64,000 nucleotides of DNA from NCBI GenBank assembly GCA_934133165.1, contig CAKPAW010000001.1, positions 1 to 64,000 of the forward strand. Direction: 5' to 3'. A model generated the notes under the pieces. The model ran no database searches and was not told the DNA's origin. It saw only the letters and a list, made by a program, of their open reading frames with translations. This stretch comes from an uncultured Clostridia bacterium (lineage in GTDB: Bacteria; Bacillota; Clostridia; TANB77; CAG-508). Below, piece by piece: positions 43,797-51,891 of the stretch. The position numbers and the translations under genes are program-made. The first letter of the stretch is position 1; every line of letters starts with the position of its first letter.

Positions 43797-44318
43797 TTAA
43801 TTTGCTACTACAACCATAGAATGACGTATAACCTTAGATCCTATTTTGTAGCCTTTTCTATATTCTTCTTTTATAACTTTTTCTCCAAGAGTTTCATCTG
43901 TTACACTTGCTACTGCTTCGTGTAATTCTGGATCAAATACTTGACCTACTGTTTCAATTTCTTCTACTCCATTTGCTGATAAAACATCTTTAAATTGTTT
44001 AAGTACTAGTTCAACTCCTTGTTTATATGCTTCATCTTCTGTTTTTGCTTCTACTGCCTTTTCCAAGTTATCTATAACAGGCAATAAAGATGAGAATATG
44101 TCAGATATTAAAGAATTGTATAGTCCTTCTCTTTCTTTCGAACTTCTTTTTTTGAAGTTATCAAATTCTGCCATTAATCTTTTTAGTCTGTCTTCTTGTT
44201 CATCTAATTTTTCTTTTTGCATAAGTATTGTATCTTTTAATTTTGTTTGTTCATCTTTCTCTTCAACTATATTTTCTTCTTCTTTAATTTCTTCTTTTTC
44301 TTTCTTATTTTCTTCCAT
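43797..44318 (-). CDS. grpE: Nucleotide exchange factor GrpE
   Basis: The start is ATG 44318, behind AAAGGAG; the longer reading from a TTG would overlap that site. The protein has 173 residues: an acidic N-terminus, a long coiled coil, then the beta domain with G-V-E-E-I-E-T-V-G-Q-V-F-D-P-E-L-H. It releases ADP from DnaK. Confidence 0.97.
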   Translation of the reverse strand: MEENKKEKEEIKEEENIVEEKDEQTKLKDTILMQKEKLDEQEDRLKRLMAEFDNFKKRSSKEREGLYNSLISDIFSSLLPVIDNLEKAVEAKTEDEAYKQGVELVLKQFKDVLSANGVEEIETVGQVFDPELHEAVASVTDETLGEKVIKEEYRKGYKIGSKVIRHSMVVVAN

Positions 44319-44336
44319 TGTGTCTCCTTTCAAATT

Positions 44337-45362
44337 TTAATTATTTTTTTCTTCATCTGACTTCTGTTCACTTATTTTTTTGCTTATATATTTCATAACA
44401 GAAATTACTTTAGAATAATTCATTCTTTTAGGTCCTATAATTCCAATTGTTCCTAATTCTTTGTCTCCTATAGAATGTTTAAATGTAACAACACTAAAGT
44501 CTTTTAATTCTTCTTTGTCATTTTCATCTCCAATGTATACATTTATATCTTTTGCCATTCCTGAATCTAATATATCTAACATTACCTCTTTTTCGTCTAA
44601 AACATTTACAAAGTTTTTTGCAAGTTCTAGACTCTTGAACTCTGGTAAGTCAAAGGCTTTATTAGCACCTTCTAAATATATTGTTTCTGCTTCGTCAACT
44701 ATTTTATTAATTTGATCTATTATTGGTTTTATAACATCTATACTATAGTTGATTTCAGATAAAATATATTCTTCCATAGGTTTATCTATTTTAGAAAGTG
44801 GTTTTCCTTTTAATTTAGAATTAAACAGATTGTTTAAAGTTTCAATTTGACTTTGTGTAATATCTTCATCATATTTGATAATTGTTTCCTTTACTAAGCC
44901 ACTATCTGTTACTATTACTACCATTAGCATTCTAGTTCCAAGTAAAACAAATTTTATTTCTTCTATTAATTGTGTTTCTACTTTAGGACCAATTGCAACT
45001 GTTGTATAATGTGTTATTTCAGAAAGTGTTGACGTTGCTATTTTAGCCAAATCTTCAATTTCATTTACTTTTGTAGATAATTTGGATTGAATATATTTCA
45101 TTTCTTCTAACGAAATATCATCTTCTTTTATTAATTCGTCTACATAGAATCGGTAACCTTTTTCTGATGGTACACGACCTGATGATGTATGTGTTTTATC
45201 TAAATACCCACTTTTTTCTAGTTCTGCAAGTTCGTTTCTAACTGTTGCACTACTATAATTTAATCCATATTTTTCTACAAGTGCTGCTGAACTTACTGGT
45301 TCTGCTGTATTAACATATTCATCTATTACTGCTTGTAATATTTTTTTCTTTCTTTCGTCCAA
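44337..45362 (-). CDS. hrcA: Heat-inducible transcription repressor HrcA
   Basis: The protein has 341 residues. The N-terminal winged helix has S-S-A-T-V-R-N-E-L-A-E-L-E near 36, followed by the dimer domain and GAF-like core. It represses its own operon by binding CIRCE; GroEL, not in the window, normally assists. It is the first gene of the operon, with two CIRCE sites upstream. Confidence 0.98.
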   Translation of the reverse strand: MDERKKKILQAVIDEYVNTAEPVSSAALVEKYGLNYSSATVRNELAELEKSGYLDKTHTSSGRVPSEKGYRFYVDELIKEDDISLEEMKYIQSKLSTKVNEIEDLAKIATSTLSEITHYTTVAIGPKVETQLIEEIKFVLLGTRMLMVVIVTDSGLVKETIIKYDEDITQSQIETLNNLFNSKLKGKPLSKIDKPMEEYILSEINYSIDVIKPIIDQINKIVDEAETIYLEGANKAFDLPEFKSLELAKNFVNVLDEKEVMLDILDSGMAKDINVYIGDENDKEELKDFSVVTFKHSIGDKELGTIGIIGPKRMNYSKVISVMKYISKKISEQKSDEEKNN

Positions 45363-45433
45363 ATTATCACCTACAATCTTGTGATTTTATTATTTTACTT
45401 TTTGTATTAAATTTATACTAGTCAATCTTATCT

Positions 45434-45460
45434 TTAGCACTTTTGCTTATCGACTGCTAA
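45434..45460 (-). promoter_or_regulatory. CIRCE element 2 (one arm degenerate)
   Basis: TTAGCACTT, nine bases, GACTGCTAA on the plus strand. One base differs from a perfect inverted repeat. It lies between the promoter and hrcA. Confidence 0.8.
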
Positions 45461-45483
45461 CAATACATATATTATACCCAAAA

Positions 45484-45510
45484 TTAGCACTTGTCAATAC
45501 AAAGTGCTAA
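45484..45510 (-). promoter_or_regulatory. CIRCE element 1 overlapping the -35 box
   Basis: TTAGCACTT, nine bases, AAGTGCTAA is a perfect inverted repeat. On the minus strand the spacer contains TTGACA, and TATAAT follows about 15 bases later, so bound HrcA should block RNA polymerase directly. Confidence 0.9.
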
Positions 45511-45550
45511 TTTTTTTGTGAATTTTTTGTAAAATACTTATTTACTACAT

Positions 45551-45584
45551 AAAAAGCCACCTTTCAATTGAAAGATGGCTTTTT
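45551..45584 (-). terminator. Intrinsic terminator
   Basis: AAAAAGCCA and CTTTC arms pair with GAAAG and TGGCTTTTT, directly after the gene at 45590-45919. Confidence 0.85.
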
Positions 45585-45589
45585 ACCGG

Positions 45590-45919
45590 CTATAAATTTT
45601 CTAATATCTCCAAGAATTTTGCTACACTTTCAGTCATATAAATGACTTTTGTTTCTGGATCAAGATGTTTCATAATTTCTTTCTTCAGAGCTTTCTCATA
45701 ATTTTTTATTTTTTTATTTACGTTAATTTCAAAATGATCTTTTATTTCTTTATGATAAGTTCCTTCTTCATCTATCCATCTTTCTTCAATTGCAAATGTT
45801 CTTCCTGAAAATATCATTATTTTTCCTTGTACTTTTTCTTTTTCTCCGGCCATCTTAAAACTAATTTCTGGTGCACTCGTTAAATTGTCTAACATGCTGT
45901 CTAAAAAATTTAATTTCAT
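45590..45919 (-). CDS. Conserved-looking protein of unknown function
   Basis: The protein has 109 residues and is soluble. The N-terminal half is beta-rich (A-P-E-I-S-F-K-M-A; K-I-M-I-F-S-G-R-T-F-A-I-E-E-R-W), the C-terminal half helical and Lys-rich. It has no signal, membrane helix or recognised motif. The ribosome binding site is AAGAGGG and it has its own terminator, so it is probably monocistronic. Confidence 0.6.
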   Translation of the reverse strand: MKLNFLDSMLDNLTSAPEISFKMAGEKEKVQGKIMIFSGRTFAIEERWIDEEGTYHKEIKDHFEINVNKKIKNYEKALKKEIMKHLDPETKVIYMTESVAKFLEILENL

Positions 45920-46125
45920 TTTGTTTTCCCTCTTTTAATTTTAAGTTCAGTTTACAAGTTATATTTATATTATACTCTTTTTATGTAAATTTGTCAAAAA
46001 ATATATATCAATCAAAAAACACTTATTATAGTTCTCATTTTGCAATTTCTTAACATAATACATATTCAAATGTATCTACAATTTCATAAGAAATGTAGAC
46101 CTTTTTCTATATTTATGTCAAGTTT

Positions 46126-47271
46126 TTATATAAATTCTTCCCACACCAAATTAGCAAAGTCTAATCCCTTTGATGTTAATTTTATTTGATTTAAATCTAT
46201 TTCTACCAACTCTTCCTTTATCAATTTTTCTAATTCCTTGTGAAAAATATAAATTGGATTATCTATAAATTTGTTTTTGAATTCTTGTATATCTATTCCT
46301 TGAATTTTTCTTAATCCTAATAACATATATTCTTTTTGTTCTTCTATTTTATTTTGTATTTCACAGATTGTTCTATTATTAAGTATTTTTCCGTTTTGTA
46401 TATTTTTAATATAATCTTCTATATTATTGGTATTGCAATATCTTCTATTTTTTATATATGAATGTGCTGCAACTCCAAAACCTAAATATTCTTTTTGTCC
46501 CCAACAATTTAAGTTATGTTTAGATTCATATCCTTTTTTTGAAAAATTAGATATTTCATAATGAATATATCCGTTTTCTTCTAAAATATTTTTAGTTGTC
46601 CAATACATCTCTCTTTCTAAATCTTCCTCTGGCAACTTTGTCATATTTTGGCTTACCATTTTTTCTAATATTGTATTTTCTTCCAATATTAATGAATATA
46701 AAGAAATATGATTAGGTTTTAAATTTATAACTTCTATTAGACTTTCTTTTAAATCTTCCAATGTTTGGTTTGGAAGTCCTAACATTAAATCCACATTAAT
46801 ATTATCAATTCCTATTTTCTTAACTATTTTATAACAATTTAAAAATTCTTCATATGTATGTATTCTCCCAATTTGTTTTAGCAAATTATCTTTTGTTGTT
46901 TGAAGTCCTATACTTATTCTATTTATTCCTATATCTTTATATTTTTTTATTTTTTCTTCATTTGTTGTTCCTGGGTTTACTTCTATTGTAATTTCTGGAT
47001 TTTCATACAATTTATAATTTTGTTTTATTGTATTTATTATTCTTTCTATATATGAATCATCTATAAAAGATGGAGTTCCTCCCCCTATATAAATAGTAGT
47101 AATTTCATATTCTTCATTTTTATATTTTTCTGATTCAATTCCTATTTCTTCTTGTAAACATTTTATATATTCTTGTATTTTTTCTTCTTTATTTGCATAT
47201 GAAACAAAATCACAATAATAACACTTCTGCTTACAAAATGGAATATGTATATAAATTCCTAGTTCTTTCAT
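46126..47271 (-). CDS. hemW: Heme chaperone HemW (radical SAM)
   Basis: The protein has 381 residues. The radical SAM cluster motif is C-K-Q-K-C-Y-Y-C at 13-20, with G-G-G-T-P-S near 66 and a C-terminal HemN domain. It was once called a coproporphyrinogen oxidase; proteins of this group bind heme and lack the oxidase residues. Location upstream of hrcA is typical of Firmicutes. Confidence 0.93.
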   Translation of the reverse strand: MKELGIYIHIPFCKQKCYYCDFVSYANKEEKIQEYIKCLQEEIGIESEKYKNEEYEITTIYIGGGTPSFIDDSYIERIINTIKQNYKLYENPEITIEVNPGTTNEEKIKKYKDIGINRISIGLQTTKDNLLKQIGRIHTYEEFLNCYKIVKKIGIDNINVDLMLGLPNQTLEDLKESLIEVINLKPNHISLYSLILEENTILEKMVSQNMTKLPEEDLEREMYWTTKNILEENGYIHYEISNFSKKGYESKHNLNCWGQKEYLGFGVAAHSYIKNRRYCNTNNIEDYIKNIQNGKILNNRTICEIQNKIEEQKEYMLLGLRKIQGIDIQEFKNKFIDNPIYIFHKELEKLIKEELVEIDLNQIKLTSKGLDFANLVWEEFI

Positions 47272-47309
47272 TTTTTCTTTCCTTTTAATTTATATTACAA
47301 ATGACAATT

Positions 47310-48215
47310 TTATTCTCTAGCTAATTCTATTAATTGATTTAATCTATGATTTACACCAGATTTTCCTATTGGATTTTCAAGCATTTGTCCCAGCTCTACT
47401 AATGAAGCATCTGGATTTTCCAATCTCAAATTTGCTATTTCTTTTAAATTATCTGACAAATTTTTAAATTTTCCTGTCGCTTTTAATTTTTTTATTGCTT
47501 CTATTTGTTTGACTGCTGCATTTATAGTCTTATTTAAATTAGCTGTTTCGCAATTCACTTTTCTATTTACATTATTTTTTATTTCTCTTATAACTCTTAT
47601 TTCTTCAAATTTAATTACACTGCTATTCGCGCCAATGAATGCTAAAAATTTTGAAATTTCTTCTCCTTCTTTTATGTATAAAGAATATCCATTTTTTCTT
47701 TCTAATTCCTTTAAATGTATTTGCATTTTTTCTAATAATTCTTTTATTATTTGAGCATTTTTCCTACTGCTTAATATCATTTCTAAATGATATTTCTTTT
47801 CGGGATTATTAACACTTCCGCTTCCTAAAAATATTCCTCTTGTTAATGCCTTTATCGCCATTTCTTCTTGTTCTTTTATATTATTTAAGTTTTGTATTTG
47901 TTTTTCAAAATCTAAAGATATTTCAATATCTTTTTCTTTATATTCTACTTCTTGAAGTTGACTTGTTTTTGGCAATGTTATTACATAATTTTTCCCTTTT
48001 ATATCTATTTTAAAGTTTGATATTTCCATATTTAAAAGTAATTTGCTAAAACGATTTATATTATATTCATTTATTGTTGAATAATAGATATTCTTTTTGT
48101 CACATGTTGTATTGTTACTAATTAGATATCCTATTAATTCAAATTTTACTAATTCTTTATTTTTTAAGTTTGGTATTTTACTTAAACTTTCTTTTAATTC
48201 TGATGAAAAAGACAT
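47310..48215 (-). CDS. whiA: DNA-binding protein WhiA
   Basis: The protein has 301 residues: an N-terminal degenerate LAGLIDADG-like domain (to about 205) and a C-terminal helix-turn-helix with N-P-D-A-S-L-V-E-L-G-Q-M-L near 262 and I-G-K-S-G-V-N-H-R. In Firmicutes it influences cell division and chromosome segregation. Its usual partners yvcK and rapZ are not beside it. Confidence 0.94.
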   Translation of the reverse strand: MSFSSELKESLSKIPNLKNKELVKFELIGYLISNNTTCDKKNIYYSTINEYNINRFSKLLLNMEISNFKIDIKGKNYVITLPKTSQLQEVEYKEKDIEISLDFEKQIQNLNNIKEQEEMAIKALTRGIFLGSGSVNNPEKKYHLEMILSSRKNAQIIKELLEKMQIHLKELERKNGYSLYIKEGEEISKFLAFIGANSSVIKFEEIRVIREIKNNVNRKVNCETANLNKTINAAVKQIEAIKKLKATGKFKNLSDNLKEIANLRLENPDASLVELGQMLENPIGKSGVNHRLNQLIELARE

Positions 48216-48228
48216 TATATCTCCCTTC

Positions 48229-49068
48229 TTAATATTCTAATATTATTACTCTATCATTTTGAGATAAATCCTTTATTGTTTCTATTTTTTTATAGTGTTT
48301 GCTTTGCTTTGCTAAACTTTCTACCTTTTGTTTTTGGTCATAACCTATTTCTAAAAATATTTTTCCCCCTTTTTTTAAATATTTATGTGCTTCATTTATT
48401 AGCATTTTATAAAAATCTAGTCCATCTTCTCCTCCATCTAAAGCTATATGAGGTTCATTTTGTACTTGTTTGTCTAATGTTTGTATTATATCTGTTTTTA
48501 TATATGGCGGGTTTGATACTATTATATCAAATTTTCCTTTTACATTTTCAAACATATCAGATTGTATAAAAGTTACTTTGTTTTCTACTCCGTTTTGTAT
48601 TGCATTTTTCTTAGCTATTTCTATAGCTTCTTTACTAATATCCACTAATGTTACTTTTGTATTTTTTATATTTTTTGCAAGTGATATGCCTATACAACCA
48701 CTGCCTGTACACATGTCTAGTATTTCTATGTTTTCCATTATATCTATACTTTTTATTACTTCTTCTACCAATATTTCTGTATCTGGCTGTGGAATTAATA
48801 CATTTTCGTCTACATAGAAATTAAGTTTCATAAATTCTTGATTATTTGTTATGTATTGAACTGGTTTGCCTTTTATGATTTTCTCTATGTATTCCTTATA
48901 CTCATTTTCTTTATTAATGTCTACGTTATCATTTTTATTTATAATTAATTTATTTCTGTCTATTTTTAAGACATATTGCATTAATATTCTTGAAATAATT
49001 GAAGTATCTTCTACTTTTTGTTTTTCTAATTTTTCTTTTCCATATCTTAATAATTCTTCTATTTTCAT
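48229..49068 (-). CDS. prmC: Release factor glutamine methyltransferase
   Basis: The protein has 279 residues. The SAM-binding loop is D-M-C-T-G-S-G-C-I-G near 118, and the catalytic motif S-N-P-P-Y near 182 positions the Gln side chain. It methylates the GGQ glutamine of RF1 and RF2. prfA is not adjacent here. It lies 13 bases upstream of whiA in the same direction. Confidence 0.95.
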   Translation of the reverse strand: MKIEELLRYGKEKLEKQKVEDTSIISRILMQYVLKIDRNKLIINKNDNVDINKENEYKEYIEKIIKGKPVQYITNNQEFMKLNFYVDENVLIPQPDTEILVEEVIKSIDIMENIEILDMCTGSGCIGISLAKNIKNTKVTLVDISKEAIEIAKKNAIQNGVENKVTFIQSDMFENVKGKFDIIVSNPPYIKTDIIQTLDKQVQNEPHIALDGGEDGLDFYKMLINEAHKYLKKGGKIFLEIGYDQKQKVESLAKQSKHYKKIETIKDLSQNDRVIILEY

Positions 49069-49084
49069 ACTTTTCCCTTTATTA

Positions 49085-49275
49085 AAAATTATCCCCGCCT
49101 CGGCCGTAAGCTGAAAGAAATTTTTATACCTGCTTACACAGGTGGGTGTCTTGTTGAAGACTACTGGGTTTCTTACATAAGTGCAAGCTTACACGCCATC
49201 TTCAAAGGCGGACTCCCTTTAAAAATTTGTTGGTAATAAAATTTCAATCTATACGCACCAGGTAGGGATAATTCT
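49085..49275 (-). ncRNA. ssrS: Probable 6S RNA
   Basis: The minus-strand RNA is about 190 nt, GC-rich for this genome, and lies in a 420-base gap. Its ends pair (AATTATCCC with GGGATAATT) to close a long rod. The 3' half holds TCTTCAACAAGACACCCACC, an ACCTG...CAGGT hairpin, and CAGCTTACGGCCGAGGCGGGG. These match the order and wording of bacterial 6S 3' halves. A U-rich tail follows. 6S binds sigma-A RNA polymerase in stationary phase. No covariance search was possible. Confidence 0.78.
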
Positions 49276-49488
49276 ATGTTTTGTTTTTTGTTATATTTAT
49301 ATTATCATATGCATTATATTTTTTCAATTTTACTATTTATTAAAAAAAATTATTTTATTAGCTTTATTTTTAATTTTCTTTGTTTTTCTTATTATATATA
49401 ACTTATTTAACAATTTTTATTATTTGCTTTCTTTAATATTTTATGCTAAAATATTTTAAAGTAAGTGCTTAAAGAATTCTTAAGCACT

Positions 49489-50367
49489 TTATTTTATTAT
49501 ATCTCTTTTTAATTTATTTTCTTGTATTACTCCAATTCCTATAAATTGTTTGTCTTGATTATATATTCTATATAGTCCATCTTGATTATCATTATCTAAT
49601 TTTACTCCATTTAAAAATAATTCTAATTGTTTTTTATTTAGTATTATCTTTTCTTTTTGTTTAAGTAGTTCTTCCATTGTTATTACTTTTAAATTTACAT
49701 TTTCACACTTTTCTAATTCTTCTAATGTTATTGAATCCTCTATTCCAAAAGAACCTACTCTTGTTCTGTTTAATTCTTTCATATACCCTATTGTTCCTAA
49801 TCTTGTAGCTATATCTTCACACAAACTCCTTATATATGTTCCTTTCGAACATTCTACTTTAAATACTATTTCTTGTTTTTCAATGTCTACTTCTTGTAAT
49901 TCTATATTATATATTTCTATTTGTCTTGCTTGAACTTCTACCTTTTCCCCGCATCTTGCATATTCATAAAGTTTTTTTCCATTTACTTTAATTGCTGAAT
50001 ATATTGGTGGTATTTGCTCTTGCTTTCCCACAAATGAATTTAATACTTTCTTTATATTTTCATTGTTTTCCAATATTGCAGTATCTACTTTTCTTTCTTC
50101 TAGTATTTTTCCTTCACTATCTAATGTATCTGTTTTTATTCCTAATTTTAAAGTTACTTCATATTCTTTATCATGATTTATCAAATATTTTGAAAGCTTT
50201 GTTCCAGAGTTTAAAAGTAATGGCAATACTCCAGTAGCGTTTGGATCTAATGTTCCAGTATGTCCTACTTTTTTTAATTTTAATATTTTCTTTACTTTAG
50301 CTACAACATCATGTGATGTGTAATTTTTAGGTTTATTTATTACTATTATTCCATTTAATTCCTGCAT
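49489..50367 (-). CDS. truB: tRNA pseudouridine-55 synthase
   Basis: The protein has 292 residues. The catalytic motif is G-T-L-D-P-N-A-T-G-V-L near 39, with I-P-P-I-Y-S-A-I-K near 118 and C-S-K-G-T-Y-I-R near 178, followed by a PUA-like end. It makes pseudouridine 55 in the T-loop of tRNAs. It is the last gene of the nusA operon, separated from nrnA by tandem GTCCC repeats. Confidence 0.97.
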   Translation of the reverse strand: MQELNGIIVINKPKNYTSHDVVAKVKKILKLKKVGHTGTLDPNATGVLPLLLNSGTKLSKYLINHDKEYEVTLKLGIKTDTLDSEGKILEERKVDTAILENNENIKKVLNSFVGKQEQIPPIYSAIKVNGKKLYEYARCGEKVEVQARQIEIYNIELQEVDIEKQEIVFKVECSKGTYIRSLCEDIATRLGTIGYMKELNRTRVGSFGIEDSITLEELEKCENVNLKVITMEELLKQKEKIILNKKQLELFLNGVKLDNDNQDGLYRIYNQDKQFIGIGVIQENKLKRDIIK

Positions 50368-50391
50368 TTTTTTCCCTTCTCAGTGTTAAAG

Positions 50392-50502
50392 TAAACTATT
50401 AAGGACGGAGCATTTTAGTTAAACTAAATCAACCCGTCCCTAATAGTTTATTAATGATTATATATGTTGCTAAACTAAATCGGCCCGTCCCTAATAGTTT
50501 AC
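50392..50502. repeat. Tandem GTCCC intergenic repeats between nrnA and truB
   Basis: Two copies of a unit containing TAAACTAAATC followed by CCCGTCCCTAATAGTTTA occur at about 50425-50450 and 50470-50502. An inverted GGACGG word precedes the first. The arms TAAACTATTA/TAATAGTTTA make a hairpin. Confidence 0.7.
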
Positions 50503-50503
50503 T

Positions 50504-51454
50504 TTATTTTATATGTACTTTTACTTCATTTACTATTTTCTCTTTTGCCTGTTCTAGGCTTTGTGCTATTGTGCAACCAGCTGCGTGTATATGGCCGCCA
50601 CCACCAAATAATAAGCACACATCTGATACATTTACATACTCATTTGAACGAAGTGATGCTTTAAAACCTTTTTCAGTTTCTCTTAAAAATATAGAAACTT
50701 CCACTCCTTCTATTGCTCTACCTTCTTCTACTATTCCTTCGTGGTCTCCTGGCTCTGCTCCTACTTCTTCTTCATCTTGTTTTGTAATATATGTAAAAGA
50801 TATTTTTTCATTTTCGAAAAATTCCATTCTTTCTATTGCTCTTTTTCTCAATTCGAAATTAGCTTTTGTTTTTGTATTCATTACTCTTTTATAAATATCT
50901 GAAACATTAACTCCTGTTTGTAATAGTTCTGCTGCAAATTCAAATGTTTCTGGTGTTGTGCTCTGATATTGGAATCCACCTGTGTCTGTGATAATTCCAG
51001 TTAAAAGGCATGTTCCTATTTTTTTATCAATCTCTACACCAAAATATTGAATTATACTTATTAAAGTTTGTGCACATGCTGGTGCATCTGGGTTTACATA
51101 GTTATAATCTCCATACATTGTATTTGTTCCATGATGGTCTATTGTAACTTTTACTTTTGCATCTTCAAAATATTTTGACCAACCATTAAGCATTTTCAAT
51201 GTTGCGCAATCTAATGCAATTGCTAAATCATATTGTTCTTTTGAACCTTCTTTTTTTATATTCTCTGTTTCTGGTAAAAAGTTAAATACCCTTGGTAACT
51301 CTGGGATTATAATATCTGGATCTTTTCCCATTTCTTTTAAAGCAATATACATTGCCAAACTACTACCAACAGCATCTCCATCTGGATTCTCATGAGTTAA
51401 TATTACAATTTTTTCTGCCTTTTTTATTTCTTCTAATATATGTTCTAATGTCAT
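50504..51454 (-). CDS. nrnA: DHH-family nanoRNase / pAp phosphatase
   Basis: The protein has 316 residues: DHH domain with H-E-N-P-D-G-D-A near 22, A-L-D-C near 81, I-D-H-H-G-T-N near 107, and the DHHA1 motif G-G-G-G-H-I-H-A-A-G near 285. It degrades 2-5 nt RNAs and pAp. Position between rbfA and truB is the usual one in Firmicutes. Confidence 0.94.
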   Translation of the reverse strand: MTLEHILEEIKKAEKIVILTHENPDGDAVGSSLAMYIALKEMGKDPDIIIPELPRVFNFLPETENIKKEGSKEQYDLAIALDCATLKMLNGWSKYFEDAKVKVTIDHHGTNTMYGDYNYVNPDAPACAQTLISIIQYFGVEIDKKIGTCLLTGIITDTGGFQYQSTTPETFEFAAELLQTGVNVSDIYKRVMNTKTKANFELRKRAIERMEFFENEKISFTYITKQDEEEVGAEPGDHEGIVEEGRAIEGVEVSIFLRETEKGFKASLRSNEYVNVSDVCLLFGGGGHIHAAGCTIAQSLEQAKEKIVNEVKVHIK

Positions 51455-51532
51455 TTTATCTCTCCTTTTTGCTCAAAAGGAACGCTTCTTTTTTAACAAT
51501 TTTTGTGGCAATAAAGAGCGTCCCTTTTGACA

Positions 51533-51880
51533 CTATTTGTTTAAATCTTTTAGAATAGAATCTATTTTCATTCCATATTCCATAGAATCATCTTTTTCAA
51601 ATACTAACTCTGGCGTAATTCTTAAATTAACTCTTTTAGCAATTTGGCTTCTTATAAATCCTGCAGATTTTTTTAGTGCTTCCATTGTTTTTTCATCACT
51701 TTTAGAATTTAAAATACTTACATATACCTTTGCGTATTTTAAATCTGGAGTTATTTTTACTTTTGTTACACTAATCATTCCTGTTGCCTCAGGATTTTTT
51801 AATTCATATGAAATAATTTGACTAAGTTCTTTTTTTAACTCTTCATCAATACGATTTAATCTATTTTCATTTTTTGGCAT
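51533..51880 (-). CDS. rbfA: 30S ribosome-binding factor A
   Basis: The protein has 115 residues with a KH-like fold: R-I-D-E-E-L-K-K-E-L-S near 9, V-T-K-V-K-I-T-P-D-L near 39 and the ending M-E-Y-G-M-K-I-D-S-I-L. It helps mature the 16S 5' end. It lies 11 bases after infB. Confidence 0.95.
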   Translation of the reverse strand: MPKNENRLNRIDEELKKELSQIISYELKNPEATGMISVTKVKITPDLKYAKVYVSILNSKSDEKTMEALKKSAGFIRSQIAKRVNLRITPELVFEKDDSMEYGMKIDSILKDLNK

Positions 51881-51891
51881 AATGCCCTCCT

